Notes: generated by a model from the sequence alone, not told the origin. Shown: positions 24,428 to 38,082, numbered from the stretch's first letter. The stretch is DNA of 64,000 nt from Cristatella mucedo (GCA_009760855.2 WPIO01000068.1:661001-725000); one strand, 5' to 3'. Numbers and translations: made by a program.

Positions 24428-25290
24428 ATAATAGTAATAATGCACTTGATAAAGCGCCCTCAGGGAACTCAATCTCTTTCTAGGTGCTTTATATTTGCTG
24501 CAAAGGGAAACGCAATTTAATGGTCAGCAATATCATGCTTCATAAACAACATGAATAACATAGTTTGGGGTGACATGCACAGGGTCAGCATGCAAGTGTG
24601 GTTAGTGGAAGCATGCACAGTGACAGCACGCATAAGCACATCAAGGACGAATCACAGGGACCCACTAACTTTTGTCCTAGATAGGTGTTTTAAGTTCTTT
24701 TTAAATTTGGTCAAGTCAGGGACGATGTGACGCAAGTCGGGAGTGAGTTCCAGACTTTGGGAGCATATGAACTAAATGTACGGTCTCCAAAGGATTTAAG
24801 GTTTGTACGAGGTATTGGTAAACTGTTGGATTCCAAAAAGCGGGTGGTACGATGCTTGGCCTGGTAAGTGAGTAGGTCTGAGAGATAGGCTGGAGTTAAA
24901 GAATGAAGTGACCTAAAAGTGAGCGACAAAACCTTGAAGTTGATCCGTTGCTTAAGTGGTAGCCGATGTAGGTCGGAGAGAAGTGGTGCAATGTGGCAGC
25001 TGCGACGCTCACGACAGACAAGCCTAGTATTTGTGGCAGCTGCTGCTGCACGAATTTTAATAGCAGAAGCAGCAGGTGCACAGAATACATGTAGATACAA
25101 AAGATGTGCTTCCACGGCCCATTTTGACTAGTAAATTTTTCTATTTTCTAATCACATTTGGCAGGCCTATAACTAGTAAGTTACGTTCCGTAATTGAATT
25201 TTAGAACTTTTTCGGTCATCCGTTGTGGTTTCAATTGTACATGCAGGTTGGGAGTGTAGGGAATTCAATGTGCTCGATTGCCGGTAGTGA
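24428..25290 (-). mobile_element. LINE-1 3' part
   Basis: Tail and hairpin at 24428-24500, 3' UTR to about 24690, RT C-terminus open on the minus strand at 24711-25115 with LTPAYLSDLL. Between about 25035 and 25110 the usual sequence is replaced by an alanine-rich stretch (gcagctgctgctgc), then LINE-1 resumes weakly to about 25290. Confidence 0.85.
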
Positions 25291-25364
25291 TCAAAGAAAA
25301 GGTATTACTAAGTGTCATATGCATAGAGGGAATTATTATAGTGTGGTATGCAATCATATAGGGC

Positions 25365-25398
25365 AGAGAGAGGAGAGAGAAGAGAGAAGAGAGAGAGA

Positions 25399-25441
<43 letters not shown>

Positions 25442-25455
25442 GAGAGAGAGAGTGA
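25365..25455. repeat. AG microsatellite
   Basis: (AG)n with GAGAGAAG interruptions. Confidence 0.95.
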
Positions 25456-26094
25456 GAATTAATCAGGAAAAGCAACGAACCAAGCACAGCAACCCAAGAT
25501 AAATCATACTATACTGATTCCTCGAATGACCTTCATCCGTTCACGTAGATGCAATGTGATCATACACTGAAAGGTAATCTAATGTGTCTTCGTCCCCACA
25601 AGGATTATGTGGATGTTAAGAGGGAGATTTTTGTATTTCACACTACTAACCTAAGCGTCTTTCCAAAGGCATTTGATAGTCGACAGAATTTATATCGCCA
25701 ATCAGAGAGGATGTGCGAAGCACAGCTGGGTGAGAAGAGCTGTTGATTTAGTGAGTAGCACGGAAGTAGCAGGCCAGGACGGCTGGAAAGGATTGCCGTA
25801 GTCGGCAGCTGGAGATTAGTGGGCGATGCACAAGAGCTGTTGAAGTGTGTTCTCTAGTCTAGGACCAGCCGAACTAATATTCTTTCGCCATAGGTCTCTA
25901 TGGTCATGAATAGAAGAGTAAATATATTGTCCATGCATGACGTGAGGGCAAAAGGAGGCAGAACCTGGTGAGGCAGTTCAGCTAGGCATTAAGGATCCAA
26001 GCAGTGGCGGCCCTTGTGGGTCTGACCTTAAATATTGTAGCACTGTGATAGCGATACCATGCGAGACGAGAGGAGCTTTCAGAAGGACCCGGTG

Positions 26095-27260
26095 ATAAAT
26101 TTTGTCAAAAGTATCCAAAAGATTGACTAAATACAAGGAGAGAAACTACCTGAGTTCGCATATCTTTCCTAAATCTGCGTTCCCAAGAAGGTAATTACAT
26201 ACTTTAAGCGATGCTTACTGGGTGAAGTGAAAGCTCAGACACTAGACTGAAATTTACTAGCTAGATTCAAAACTTTAATTTAATTGATCAGCTGGTCTGC
26301 AAAAAACATTCCAGTTTCTTTTATAGGTACCCTCGAATGGAGACGGGGATGCATCTTACTATTTCTCTGTCTAGTGTTGCTTTCATAAACAGGTGCCATG
26401 ACCATGGCCTTTTGACTTTTCGAGAAGTGCCGTGAGACATGACCTGAGGCTATTGACATATTCTTAATGTTAGTTATATAGTTATGTATGGTAGCAGCTG
26501 TTCAATGCATCATAGAAGCAGGAGAGTGTATATAGGGTCTAGAGAACTAGTTTTGTTCTCATTAGGATCTGAACTCTGGGAAGAAGTCAGTCGTGGTTTC
26601 CTTGAATGTAGAAATTGAGGTGCTGCATGGAATTAATGGATATGAATTCAGAGAGGATGCTTCCACCGTGGGGATAGACTTTCTCACCTTGTGTGCCCTG
26701 TTGTTGACAATGACATAGAGAAGAAATATAATTCATTTATATAACGCCCCAAGAGAACTTAATCTCTATTCAGGCGCTTCATATATTCCTCGGTCCTTGA
26801 GTCCACGAACTCAGTCAGACCTTGTTCGGGGCGAGAACCTCAACCACTAGACTAAACCAGCTCGGAGAAGCGATCAGTATGATCACCACATGAATCACAT
26901 CGTAAGGAGCTAACACAGGAGCGATTAGGAAAATAGTCAATCGCACACATAAGAATTTTTGGATTTAATCATCTGCGATTCAACAATATTTTTAGAAAAG
27001 CTAAGACTTTACCTTTTCTAGTATCGATTAGTGTGATTTACAGTAGTCGTCCTGTACCTGAAGAATTATTGTTCGTCCTGAACGTTTGCATTCTTACTCT
27101 AGCTTGCATTTAGCAGACCTAGCTTGTTTAATGTTCGAGGTATACCATGAGCCGTCAGGGGGAGGGCAAATAGCTTCAATTTGCACAGGTTCTCACTCGT
27201 CTAGCATGTCAACTAGCGTCATGTTGTAGCATTTTACCGAAAATGAAAGTTCAAAGGAAG
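26095..27260 (-). mobile_element. LINE-1 endonuclease-RT linker segment, split by SINE-A
   Basis: Aligns by eye with 49380-50400 of the long minus-strand copy: the tctgcgttccc block near 26175, an attgaggtgctgcat block near 26615, and the linker to about 27260. It is the only other copy retaining the endonuclease-RT linker. A SINE-A insertion at 26728-26865 splits it. No open frame survives. Confidence 0.75.
26728..26865 (-). mobile_element. SINE-A copy with target duplication
   Basis: Minus-strand SINE-A: an A-box region around TTTAGTCTAGTGGTTGAGG, hairpin tail at the left end, aattcatttatata terminus. The flanks are agagaag on the left and gagaag on the right. The matching LINE-1 at 49910 reads ctagagaagtgatcacc without the insertion, which gives a 6-7 base target duplication. 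Confidence 0.85.
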
Positions 27261-27334
27261 AGTAAACTGCCGTAGTGAAAAAGAAATTCAAGAAATCGTA
27301 GCCTAGATGTCACCAGTATTGAGGCTTCGCAAGT

Positions 27335-29160
27335 CATATTATAATAACAATAATAATAATATTGCACTTGATAAAGCGCCCTCAGAGAACTTAATCTCTT
27401 TCTAGGCGCTTTACATTTGCTGCAAAGTGAAATGCAATAGAATAGTAAGTAAAATCATGCTTGAAAAACAAACAAAATGAATAATATGGTTAGGGGTGAC
27501 ATGCACAGGGTCAGCATGCAAATGTGGTTAGTGGCAGCATGCACAGTGTCAGCACGAATAAGCACATCAAGGACGAATCACAGGGACCCACTAAATGCTG
27601 TCTTAAGTAGGTGTGTTTTTAAGTTTCTTTTAAATGTGGTCAGGTCATGGGATTTTCTGACGCAGGTCGGGACGGAGTTCCAGGCTTTGGGAGCATACGA
27701 GTTAAATGCACGGTCTCCAAAGGATTTAAGGTTCGTACGAGGTATTTCCAGACTGTTGGATTCCGAGAAGCGGGTGGTACGATGCTTGGCCTGATGGTGT
27801 AGTATATCTTAAAGATAGGCTGGAGCCATAGAATGAAGAGACCTAAAAGTGAGCCACAACACCTTTAAGTCAATCCGTTGCCTCACTGGTAGCCAGTGCA
27901 GGTCAGCTAGAAGTGGAGTAATGTGGCAACTGCAACGCTCACGACAGACAAGCCTAGCTGCAGAGTTTTGCACCAGCTGCAATCGCCTGATTGCACATGC
28001 TGGTAGGCCAGTAAGCAGTGAGTTGCAGAAGTCGAGACGGGATGTCACGAATGCATGGACCAACTTGGACGTGGTATCCTTATCTAAACAAGCCCGAATT
28101 TTAGCAATGTTATGAAGCTGAAAATAGGCAGATTTGACTGTGGAGCTGATGTGGTCGTCTAACGAGAGGTCGCTTTGGAATATGACACCTAGATTTCGAG
28201 CTGATTCCACTGGAGATATGCTGGCAGAGCCAATTTTGAAAGTCAGCCTTTCCAATTTCTGAATCACACTGGGTTTGCCCATAACTAGTAAGTTAGTTGT
28301 ATCATCGTTTAGTTTTAGAAAATTTGCTGCCATCCATGTGTGGATGTCATCAATGCATGCAGCAAGTGAGTTTAGAGAATTTGAGGTGCTCGAAGGCTGG
28401 GAGGGATCAAAGCAAAGGTACAACTGAGTGTCATCCGCATAGAGGTGAAAGCCTAGATTGTGCTTGGCAATCACATCAGCAAGAGGGAGAGTATAAACCG
28501 TGAAAAGGACCGGACCTAGCACAGAGCCCTGAGGTACTCCATATTTTAGAGGTACTTCAGATGATCTTTGTCCATTCACGTCAATACTCTGGAGTCTCCC
28601 ACTGAGATAGGACCTGAACCACTGCAGAGCAGTGCCAGTGATGCCCAGGCGAGATGAGAAGCGCTCTAGAAGTACTTTGTGATCGACGGTATCAAAAGCT
28701 GCTGAAAAGTCGAGCAAAACAAGAAGAGACACTCTACCTATGTCTGCATTCCTAAGTAGGTCGTTGTATACCCGAAGCAATGCTGACTCTGTGGAGTGAT
28801 TAGCTCTAAAGCCAGACTGGAACTTACTAGCAAGTGTGAGGTTTTGATATAGGAGTTTAGCTGATCCGCCTTTACTTTAGATATGGAGGAGGGCATACAT
28901 TGTAGGCGGTAAGAGATCTTCTTGTGATCGGACAGACATAATTTAATAACAATAGGTGATAATAGCATTCATTTGGACGAGAAAACGATGTCGAGTGTGT
29001 GACCATTGATGTGAACTGAACCGTGCACAGAAGCCACAAAAGAAAATAAATCAGTCAGTGTACGAAATTCCGGACTATACACGTCAGTGTTATTACGCTC
29101 TGTCCTTTATAGTTGCAAAAATTGGATGAGGGCCTCGGCGATCAGCGATATAGACTTAGT
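27335..29160 (-). mobile_element. LINE-1, best-preserved RT copy
   Basis: (aat)n tail at 27340-27362, hairpin 27363-27420, 3' UTR to about 27800, RT from 27809 upward to about 28855, then directly part of the endonuclease C-terminal region (about 28855-29100, with HINGHTLDI-like residues). The linker seen in other copies is missing, so it is internally deleted. Inserted in the long intron of the UBR-like gene, same strand. Confidence 0.9.
27809..28855 (-). pseudogene. LINE-1 reverse transcriptase fragment
   Basis: This is the longest coding relic in the window, about 348 codons open on the minus strand. Motifs in order are FQSGFRANHSTES, LVLLDFSAAFDTVDHK, QWFRSYLSGRLQ, GVPQGSVLGPVLFTVY, YADDTQLYL (catalytic Asp pair present), WMAANFLKLN and the C-terminal HWLPVRQRIDLK. 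It would polymerise cDNA at a nicked target. It lacks an intact endonuclease and its C-terminus breaks at 27809. The apparent start at 28780 is a TTG, and the frame extends upstream. The motif order is CR1/L2-like; the exact clade is not certain. Confidence 0.9.
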
Positions 29161-31712
29161 AAGGAACCAGATGACGTGATATGTGGTAGCTAATAATTTT
29201 CTCAAACTGGTCGTTTAGGTTGTACGTCATTTTCTAAGCCTGCCAGACGAGAACTACCATAATGCAGCCTCTTCAGGCCATGCCTCTCTAGCTATTCGCT
29301 TACTGATAAAATTAGTTACACACAATGATGCGCTTCACATAAAGTGCCACAAAGGCAGTGACTTTGACCATTGTCACAGAATAGGAGAACATTTGAAGTA
29401 CTCTAAAACTGCATCTTATGTGTCATTATAAGTGGTAAATAGCTTAAAACGAGGATTTATTGTTAGTTTACCCGTTTCACACAATCAAATCGATCCACCA
29501 CAGTCTGCAACATGCTTTGTATTGTACCTGGTGCTTTTCGTTGTACAAAAACCAAGCAGGCACTAAGGTCTGACTAATTTTGATACCAGTAATGAATGTG
29601 GATATTTAAGGTTTCAGATGATCTTGCAGCAGCGATTACCACATTTCAGCACATAATTTCGCAATGTTTTGCTAATGAATTTAACATCTCTTAGGTGAAC
29701 AGACTGACCAACACAGAGGGAGCTCTGTGCTCACTACCAATTCACCAGTATGACTTGCAAGGTTTTAGACTTCTTTGTGAGCAATACATAAAAAGGCAAC
29801 TTAGTCTACTTGTGGAATAGTAATGCTGCCTCACCAGACTTTCGGCCCAGTGGTAGCTTCAGCACTGTTCTTGACTGGTAAAAACCGAGAGAAATCCTAA
29901 CAGAAGTTTCTGTAATGTGTGACTTTCACTAAGATTTCATTCAAAAGGATCCTGTTCTCATACTAGAATCGAATGATTGGGTATCTGACTTTGTGAGACC
30001 CAGATCTCTGATAACGCGCAAACATCTTATTGATTGGTTGACCTTTTTTTACATTTCTATGCTTCATCACTGAGATTATCTTATGCAATTAAATTGACTT
30101 CACCCCTCCCTGAAGTTCTGTTAAATTGTATTCACGGCAGCTGTCGCCTGTGTGTGCTGGAGCATGTGCACTTTTTGCTCAGAAACTAAAAATAACGGAA
30201 AACCTAGACACGTGATATCAAAATATGTTTGTCATTTTCAAGCTTAGAATGATACACTAGCCATAAATAAGATTAATCAAATTTTTAAGGGTATTTTAAG
30301 TAGATTTTACAAAGGCATGGTGCACTTTAGCTAAATAAAAAAATCATCTAATAAGATTTTCCTTCTTTCTTAATTTTGCAATTGCGTTCTGCTAAAACTA
30401 TGCATATTAGACAGTGACCCTCATAAAGTCGAATTTTCTTACTGAAAGATCAGACATAATGAACATAAATATAACGAGAGATGCACATACTGATCCAAAC
30501 TTAATAGCTAGAAACTCTTCTTAGGAACAGTCAAAGTAAATGTAGACCAATAACTACCGATTAAGTTTTTATTCTCAATATACATCTAAAGAGTGTTATT
30601 ACTCAGGTATATAATAAAATGTTTGCTCAGTAAAATGCAAAAAAATATTTGACTTCAATCTTCTAGCCATAACATTAAATTTTTTTGGAATTATGTGCAA
30701 ACTATATTTTATCCTCAAGACTCCCTATTAAAGGGAAGACTTTTAGAATTAATCTCCCACGATCTCAATTTGAATGCATATGCGATTGTTTTTAATACTT
30801 TGACTTAAAACCTAAAATAACGTATTGAATACTCCTCGATTCTGTTAAAACCATACCCTAGCCGTGAAGGTGATCTTGTGTACTATAAAGTTATAGTTTA
30901 ATATTTTTTAAACGTGAACACCTAGCATCGAAGTTCTCAACAACGGCCAGGGGTTGCTCTCCTATTCGTGAGAGCCACACTCGTTCATTCTGACTCTTAG
31001 GTGTCTTTTTTGTGACCTGACTCAGCCATTCAATAAATTTAAATTATAACCATACTATAGAATGATGATGAAAGTCATTATATTATTTGGCTCATACATG
31101 ATTCTTCAATTCATGACATGCAAACTTTCCGGAAGGTAAGGTAGTTGCGATTGATCGATTTGGCTGTTTGAGTTATTTAAAGACAATATTCTTATAGAGC
31201 TTTCATTGTAAATACCATGTCATACAAGTTTTTTCACATCAGCAAGTTAATTTTGCATTTTTCTATCTGGTAATTATGCCAACACCCTTGAAAATCATTT
31301 CGCGGAAACTCGAACTCACAAAGCATTTTTGGAAAAAGGTTTTAAATAATTAGGCCTATCGTGATTCCAATGGTGCCTAAATAATGAAAGCATAGATAAA
31401 ATAGCTTTAGTGAGCCTTTAAGCTGTATTAGCTTAATATATGTTTGTAATATCATTATTGAATTAATCTTTGAATTTCTCTTCATTTTAGCTAAGGCATT
31501 TGTATGAAGTATTGTATTACCCAACATTCAACCGAAAATGTATTAACAATATGTGAACTACCATAAGGATTTCAAGCTTGGAATTCATTCAAAAGCAAAC
31601 GCTGGCAATTTATTTGATAATGACTCTTTATCGATAATACATATTTCGTCAGTTTATGGACGTAGCTTAAGCATTTTCTTATTTACTTTGTCTAACTATA
31701 ATTTTTATTTAC
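29161..31712. other. AT-rich intron sequence
   Basis: Part of the intron between the exons at 31713 and 20607. A pair of good splice-like sites at 29293-29405 (minus) encloses no fully open frame. No transposon was recognised. Confidence 0.45.
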
Positions 31713-31868
31713 CTCGACGTAGATAATGTCCGGCGTCCAGTATAACCTCCAACTGGGGCTTGTTAAAGGCTCCTAGGTGATCGCTAATTATTACCTCTTG
31801 CGGAGAATTTCGCTCGAAATCATCGGAGCGACCATTTAAAATTCTAGTTACTACCTGTCGCATTGTTT
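31713..31868 (-). CDS. UBR1/2-like gene, seventh exon
   Basis: 156 bases from acceptor cttcttttttag to donor CGAG|gtaaat; phase 1 in and out. Codes residues 310-362 of the assembled chain, starting ETMRQVVTRILNGRSDDFER. With the previous exon it creates WMNTIIKGSETMRQVV, which resembles the WMNKI...SSDFRQIF segment of UBR1 in spacing and character. This is the piece linking the ClpS-like region to the helical middle domain. Confidence 0.8.
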
Positions 31869-32033
31869 CTAAAAAAGAAGAAAAACATTGAATTGAATTC
31901 ACAGAGAAAAGATAAAAAGGTTTTACTGAAAACCGTATTAATTTTCACCCTTTGCTTGTTTACTAATGCATCAATCGATTCCATAAGTTTTAAGAACTCA
32001 TCTCCCCAATGTGTCATTAAAAAAATCACTTAC

Positions 32034-32157
32034 CGGAACCTTTGATTATTGTATTCATCCATTCCAATAGGTCAGGAACAAACCATCGGTGACATTCAAA
32101 TTTTGTGAGACCTACATGACACTTCAGTTCACCTTTAATAAATTTGTTAGCACATGC
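32034..32157 (-). CDS. UBR1/2-like gene, sixth exon
   Basis: 124 bases from acceptor ggttttgcag to donor TCCG|gtaagt; phase 0 in, 1 out. Codes residues 269-309, with ACANKFIKGELKCHVGL and FVPDLLEWMNTII. In UBR1 the corresponding stretch runs from the AACQEA helix to LHVEVLHS and SWMNKI, and the spacing agrees. Rich in Cys/His without a regular zinc pattern. Confidence 0.8.
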
Positions 32158-33687
32158 CTGCAAAACCGTAGTGCCATTTTTATGGACATAGCACTAAATC
32201 GCCAAAATGCTTTATATTCAGCATGCAAAACATGTTCATCCTACTTTTTACTACTTGCACTTTAAAATTTTAAGCTACTTATATTTACGGAAGTATTATT
32301 AACTGAAGTGTTACTGTCCTTCCTAATACCATAGCCGTATCAAAGAAATTTTGGCTAGTGATACAGGCGGGGGTAATTCGGTGACTGTTTTCAGCTATTT
32401 TCTACTTACATTTGGGAAGGTATGGACTTGCACGTAATTCATGATTTTCGCACGTTTAAAATCCTTTCATAATTAGATTGCGTGTTTTTCTTGATTAGGC
32501 ACTTTATTTTGAAGGTTTTGGTTCTGAATTTGTATGACATCCGATTTTTTGGATCTAGCACTGAGATACTTTTTTGGCTATTCAATGGTTTAATGGTACC
32601 GATAATTTAGATACAAGTTTAAAATAGTCATATAGTCAAAGAAACGCTTGAAATGTATTTGTGTGGCTTTTTAGACATCAATATTTTTAATCTAGCCACA
32701 GTAACTAAAATTTACTTGTTGCTATGTGATTTCATTTTCACTTATTTGCAGGGCAGGTTCTGGACACCAAATATCTTACTAAAATAAACTTAATACACGG
32801 TAAAAATCACACTCCAAAAATACACCAACATTGTTTTTACAACAAAAACAAAAAAAGATCTTATTTTTTCTAAATTTATTTTTCGTGAATTTTTGACAGA
32901 GCATTACAAACATGGATAGGCTCTTTTAGACGCATATTACTTATCTCAGGCGCACTGGGGACCAATGAACGTTCACTGGCAGCTGATACAAGTAAACTAA
33001 CCATTGTGTAAGAATAAATTTCAATATAGTGGTAATGCTATTCACACTATAATAGAGCAGTGAGTTTTTTTTACAAAAATTAAGGAATTTCATTGTTTCT
33101 TTTTCTGCAGCATGAATGACTCATCGTTCAAATATTTAGCTTACATATTGTTGCTTCAAACGTAACCGCTCTGCCGAAATCGTTATATAACTTGTTGGTC
33201 TCTCTCAATGATTTCCATAACAACTTTTCATTTCACCACTTAGGTAAAATATAGAATAGGAAATAATTACCAATATTTTGCATGTCATGAAAATGCTATC
33301 AGGAGATGATCTGGCTAGAAATTAGACGACGGAGCAACTCCAGGTTGGCTCACTGAATGTCGCCCGAGGTACAGCAGACTCGAGCTATTAATTTTATATT
33401 TGCAAAATCAGTTATTTTCAATAAACTCTATGCACAATTTTTTATAATTCTCAAGTTGAACTAAATTAGACGGCTAAATATTTAGGACGCACCTTCACTT
33501 TATGGGCTTCAATTTCAGCTGCCATTAAATAAGCTTTTATTGAACGTTTCTCAGAAAGTAAATGGCCACTGCAACATTCGCTGTATCATTCGTGCGTTGT
33601 ATGCGATCTCTGAAGTACTACGGCTAGTCATAAATTAACAGCTTGTGTGTTATTTCCCAACACTCAGTAATATATAGCTTCAAGATC
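32158..33687. other. AT-rich intron sequence
   Basis: Intron of the UBR-like gene. No transposon or coding signal recognised. Confidence 0.45.
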
Positions 33688-33850
33688 CGTAGCACTGGTC
33701 TGGACGAGTGGTTAAGGCACTCGTCTTTTATGACCGAGGTCAAGGTGAATGTATTTTATGACGCAGGAGGTGTGCTTGAGCCTCTCGGCAAACGCGAAGC
33801 GCCTGAATAAAGAGTACTTTTTTGGGGGCGCTATACAAATAAATTTTACA
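33688..33850 (+). mobile_element. SINE-A copy
   Basis: Head GTCTGGACGAGTGGTTAAGG (A-box-like), a diverged body, then GAAGCGCCTGAATAAAGAG and GGGGGCGCT, ending ATACAAATAAATTTT. Diverged in the middle, but head and tail ident­ify the family. Confidence 0.8.
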
Positions 33851-34249
33851 AGTGAATTATATAAATCGTAAATATCCTTTAAATAAGGAATTATCAGAAG
33901 CTTTACACAGGGAAGTATCAATTTGTTTAACTAAAGTTTCATTCTAGATTCCAAATGAATTCAAATTGACACGGCGCTTACACACCGACATAAAAACTAG
34001 GAAGGAGGCAGCAAGATTTTTGACGAATGGACCCGCAGCTATAGTTTTGTCGTGATTAATCCTGATTGAAATATCTAATTATTGTTTTGTCCTTGACTAC
34101 TAGTCATAATCGGCACTTAAAATGGCTTGGAAACTAACCCTAATAATATTAAATTTAATTTCTTCTGTGATCACAGTATATTTCTATTTCCCATAGCATC
34201 CAAAAGTATATTCAAGTCCTGATTGTCTCATTATTTTCTTAAAATGACT

Positions 34250-34390
34250 TAATAATAATAAGAATAGTGCGTTTGACAAAGCGCCCTCGGAGAACTTAAT
34301 CTCTTTCTAGGCACTTTACATTTGCTGCATAACAAACACGATCGAGTGGTTAATGGTATAATGCTAAATGAACAATATCCCGAAAGCTTT
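34250..34390 (-). mobile_element. LINE-1 3' tail only
   Basis: (aat)n, hairpin with agcgccctcggagaac, ttgctgca and a short stretch of 3' UTR. An extremely 5'-truncated copy. Confidence 0.8.
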
Positions 34391-37300
34391 TTTAATGCTT
34401 GACAGCCGAATAGTAAAACTGTGATATCCGTAATTTAAGAATGATTCGACAATAATTATAATCTTGTCAGTAATAACTAGGCGTACCGGGAGAAGCTAAA
34501 CAAAGATGCTTAGGTCAACTCGGTTGATTCTGGGAGATATAGATGGACTAATGGCTAGTCCCTGAACCGATCACAAATCTGCGAAGTTAAAACTGAAGCC
34601 AAGTAGCTTCCACAGTAGCATTTAGCCGCTGTGTAGTTGCCTCTTTTAAAATGTTATGACCTGGTTCTTCAAAAGCTGTGGAGACTTTATAACTTTTTTC
34701 CGAATGCACACCAAGATTGGATTACAGTATTTCCGTGTAACAAAATTAAATCTGTTGAATAGCTTTAGAAGTTTTATTTTGAATGATACTGTGAAACTGC
34801 AAGCTGTCATCAACGGTCAGCTCTAAGTGAATAGCAAATAACGTTGATCTTAACACTGCAAAAGAAAAATATGAAAGCAGGGATTATTAATGTATCTGTA
34901 TGTTCAAAATATAATTTCAGTACGTATAGTGTTTAATCATTTTTCAGCATAAAAATTGCTTACAGCATCTGAGATTAAATGTCTGCAATTAGGATTTCAG
35001 GTTTACAGTATGCACTGGACGCTGATCTCGCCTTCCGACACAAAGCGTAACTAGCGTTTCCTGTTCGTCTTAGCACTTTTTTTCGAAAGCCAAGGTTCTT
35101 GCGAACATTGCATACGCAAACAGATATAGCTAAAGCCTGTTTAAAGCTTATCTGTTTTTACTTGAACGCAATGAAATTAGAAGCCTATGGGCATGTAAAC
35201 GCTTACCTTATTGTGCTGGCTTCCCCTCACCGGTGGCTGCGGTAGATAAGTACGCGGGTGATATTTGTTTATCTGTTACAGTCGTACTTATTTATTATCG
35301 CTTCGTTATCTCCGTTCAAAGGCATTTATAGATTTTATTTATGTGACTAAGATCCTCGAATTATGCAATACTAAAAGAAAAGCGCCCTGAGTCAGACGCC
35401 GGCGACAGCAGCAGAGAACTGGCTCGCTTGATATTATTAGCACTGTCTCGCACCGCTCGGAGATTTCTACCTCAGGCCTTACTGTGCATCTCTCTAACTC
35501 AGTGGTCGTAAGGCCTGCTATAACTCCAGCGGCCAAACTTATCGCTAATCTTTCAAACCTCGTTCATTGTGAAATATAGCCCCTGTTATTAAGTGACCTA
35601 TTTAGGCACTTTATTTCTGAAAATGGCCTCTATCGGCTTGCCTGGATTGAAACATGGATGCAATCACTAAACTGCCTGAAAATTGAAGACGCAACTTCTT
35701 TCGCTGTTTTTCTTACATCAATCAAAGCTGGATTTTGAGTTGCCCTTATCGCACGTTTGAATTTCAATTTCTGGCCATTTGCAGTATAATTGAAGCAGTC
35801 TTTCAAATCTATTGTCTTGTCTTTACCCAATAACTAACTGCCAAAAAGGCAGTAGTCTATCGCCCACCAGATAACAAGTCCTCCTTTATCTCAGATTTAT
35901 CAGATCTCATTTTGCTTATATTGCTAGAAATCAATCCTTTCTCGTTATGGGCGATTTAAACTTTCATCTCAATACCTTATCTGACGCTTTCCGCACTAAA
36001 TTTTGTACACTTACTGACTCCTTGCATATTGTGGCTAGTGTGCATGGCCCTACTCACATTAAGGGTCACACACTTGGCTAACTTTACCTATATAACTGCA
36101 CTTTGTCATCGCCAATTATTATTGAATTTTGCTTATATAACCACTCGTATATTTCATTCATTCTACAGTGTGTGCCCTCCTTCTTCTCATCAAAAATCAT
36201 CTTTGAATCGTGAAAAACTCAATATCCCTGATGTTGAGGCTGTTCGTGCTTGAAAATCTATGTTGCGTCTGCTGCCCAACCCCTTCTGACCTGTCATCAC
36301 GGGTAGATTGCTACTACACGACACTAGCTGACATTCTCGACGAGTTTGCATCTCTGACTAAGCGCTATGTGCGCCTTCGCCCACATGCTCCTTGCATTAC
36401 CTCAGACATTAAACTAGCTAGGTCTACTAAGCCCAAATCTTTTAAAAGCATACTAAAGATCTTGACTAACTGCTCATCGACACTCATGTGATGACCACTG
36501 TACTAATCGATCCAAGCAAAGGCCAAGTCTAGCTTTTTCAAAAAATGCTGAATCACAGATGCACAATCAAAAAATTCGAACGTTGACGAATAACTCTCTC
36601 CTCAACCGCTACCTGGTTAGCTCCTTACCTGGTGATCCCTGTGATGATCTAGCTGATCGCTTCTTTAGCTCCTTTGTCAATAAGATGGACAAAATCAGGG
36701 AATCCATCCCTAAGATTGCAGCATCTCCCTGTCATCCTTTCCTCAATTACTTGCAGCTCACCGATGTCTATAAACATGCCATTATTCCCAGATCATGTCC
36801 CTGCACTTTTAAAAAGGTTGTAGTCTGGCCACGATACAATAAAGCAACATTAGATCAAGAGACCTTTGGCAACTTCCACCCAGTCTACCTTCTACTGCTC
36901 CTATCAAATGCGATGGGACGATTTATGTCAGATCAGCAGAAAATCTACATTGGAACTTGATGCCTCGCAAGTCACAGTATGGCTTTAGAGCTAATAACTC
37001 AACAGAATCAGCATTTCTTCGGGTGAATACTACCTCCTTCGATATTCAGACTGACTTAGGTTGAGTCGCTCCTCTTGTTTGGCGCAATATTTCGTCAGCT
37101 TTTGATACTATTTATCACCAAGTCCTTCTTGAACGCATCTCATTTTGCCTGGGCATTACTGGCACTCATTTAATAGTTCCGGTCCTATCTCTGTTATAGA
37201 TTCAACCTCTGAATTATAGGGTGCCTTATGGGTCTGTCCTCGGTTCCACTCTTTTCATGGTTTATCTTCTACCTCTAGCCGATGGGATGTTCAGGCACAA

Positions 37301-38082
37301 CCTAGCCCTCCACTTCTTCCATACAGATAAGAAAATCAAATTTAGTTTTGCCCTGATTCTTCCCAGCCCTCCAGCACATCAAATTTTCACAATGCCCTTG
37401 AAGCTTGTATTCCTTACATCTGCATAGGAATGGCAGCCTACTTTCTTAAATTGAGTGATGATGAAACGAACTTACTAGTTACTAAAAACCAAGTGACATT
37501 AAGGAATTTGAAAGGTTATTGCTTTAAATCTGCTCTACCAGCACATACCCTGCTAAATTTGAATGATATATAGGCATCATATTCCAAAGTGTCCTTTCAT
37601 TAGGCGAACCCATCAGTTCCACAATCACGTATGCCTGTTTTCAGCTAGGTAATATTGCTAAAATTCGGGCTCGTTTAGACGGGATACCACATCTAAATTG
37701 GTCCATGTATTTGTGACACCTCGTCTTGACTTATGTATCTCAGCGCTTGCTGATCTACCGGCAAGTACGATCAGGTGCATACAGCTGGTGAGAAACTGTG
37801 CAGCTAGCTAGGCTTGTCTCTCGTGAGTCTGGCAATTGCGACATAAAACCACTTTTTGCGAACATGAGCTCGCTCTCAGTCAATCGACCCATTGACTTTA
37901 AGGTTTCATCACTCAGTTTCAGGTCCTTTGATTTCAAGGCTCCAGTCTACTTATCAGATCTACTCCCCACCAGGCTAAGAATCGCACCACTGAATTTTCA
38001 TAATCTAGTCATTTACCCATACCTCGTACAAACCTCAAATCCCCTGGAGACCGTGCCATTAGTTTAAGACTTTAATTAGTTT

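Noticed and set aside
29293-29405. Minus-strand interval with good acceptor and donor
   Set aside because: All three frames contain a stop, and the neighbouring UBR-like exons join perfectly without it.
31062-31135. Signal-peptide-like first exon on the plus strand (MMMKVIILFGSYMIL) with a good donor
   Set aside because: Splicing to the next good acceptor (31490) gives an immediate stop.
35207-35272. Minus-strand exon of 22 codons, good acceptor and donor, phase 0
   Set aside because: It would fit the phase between the exons at 40303 and 32157, but alignment to UBR1 is continuous across that join without it; it could be a cryptic or alternative exon.
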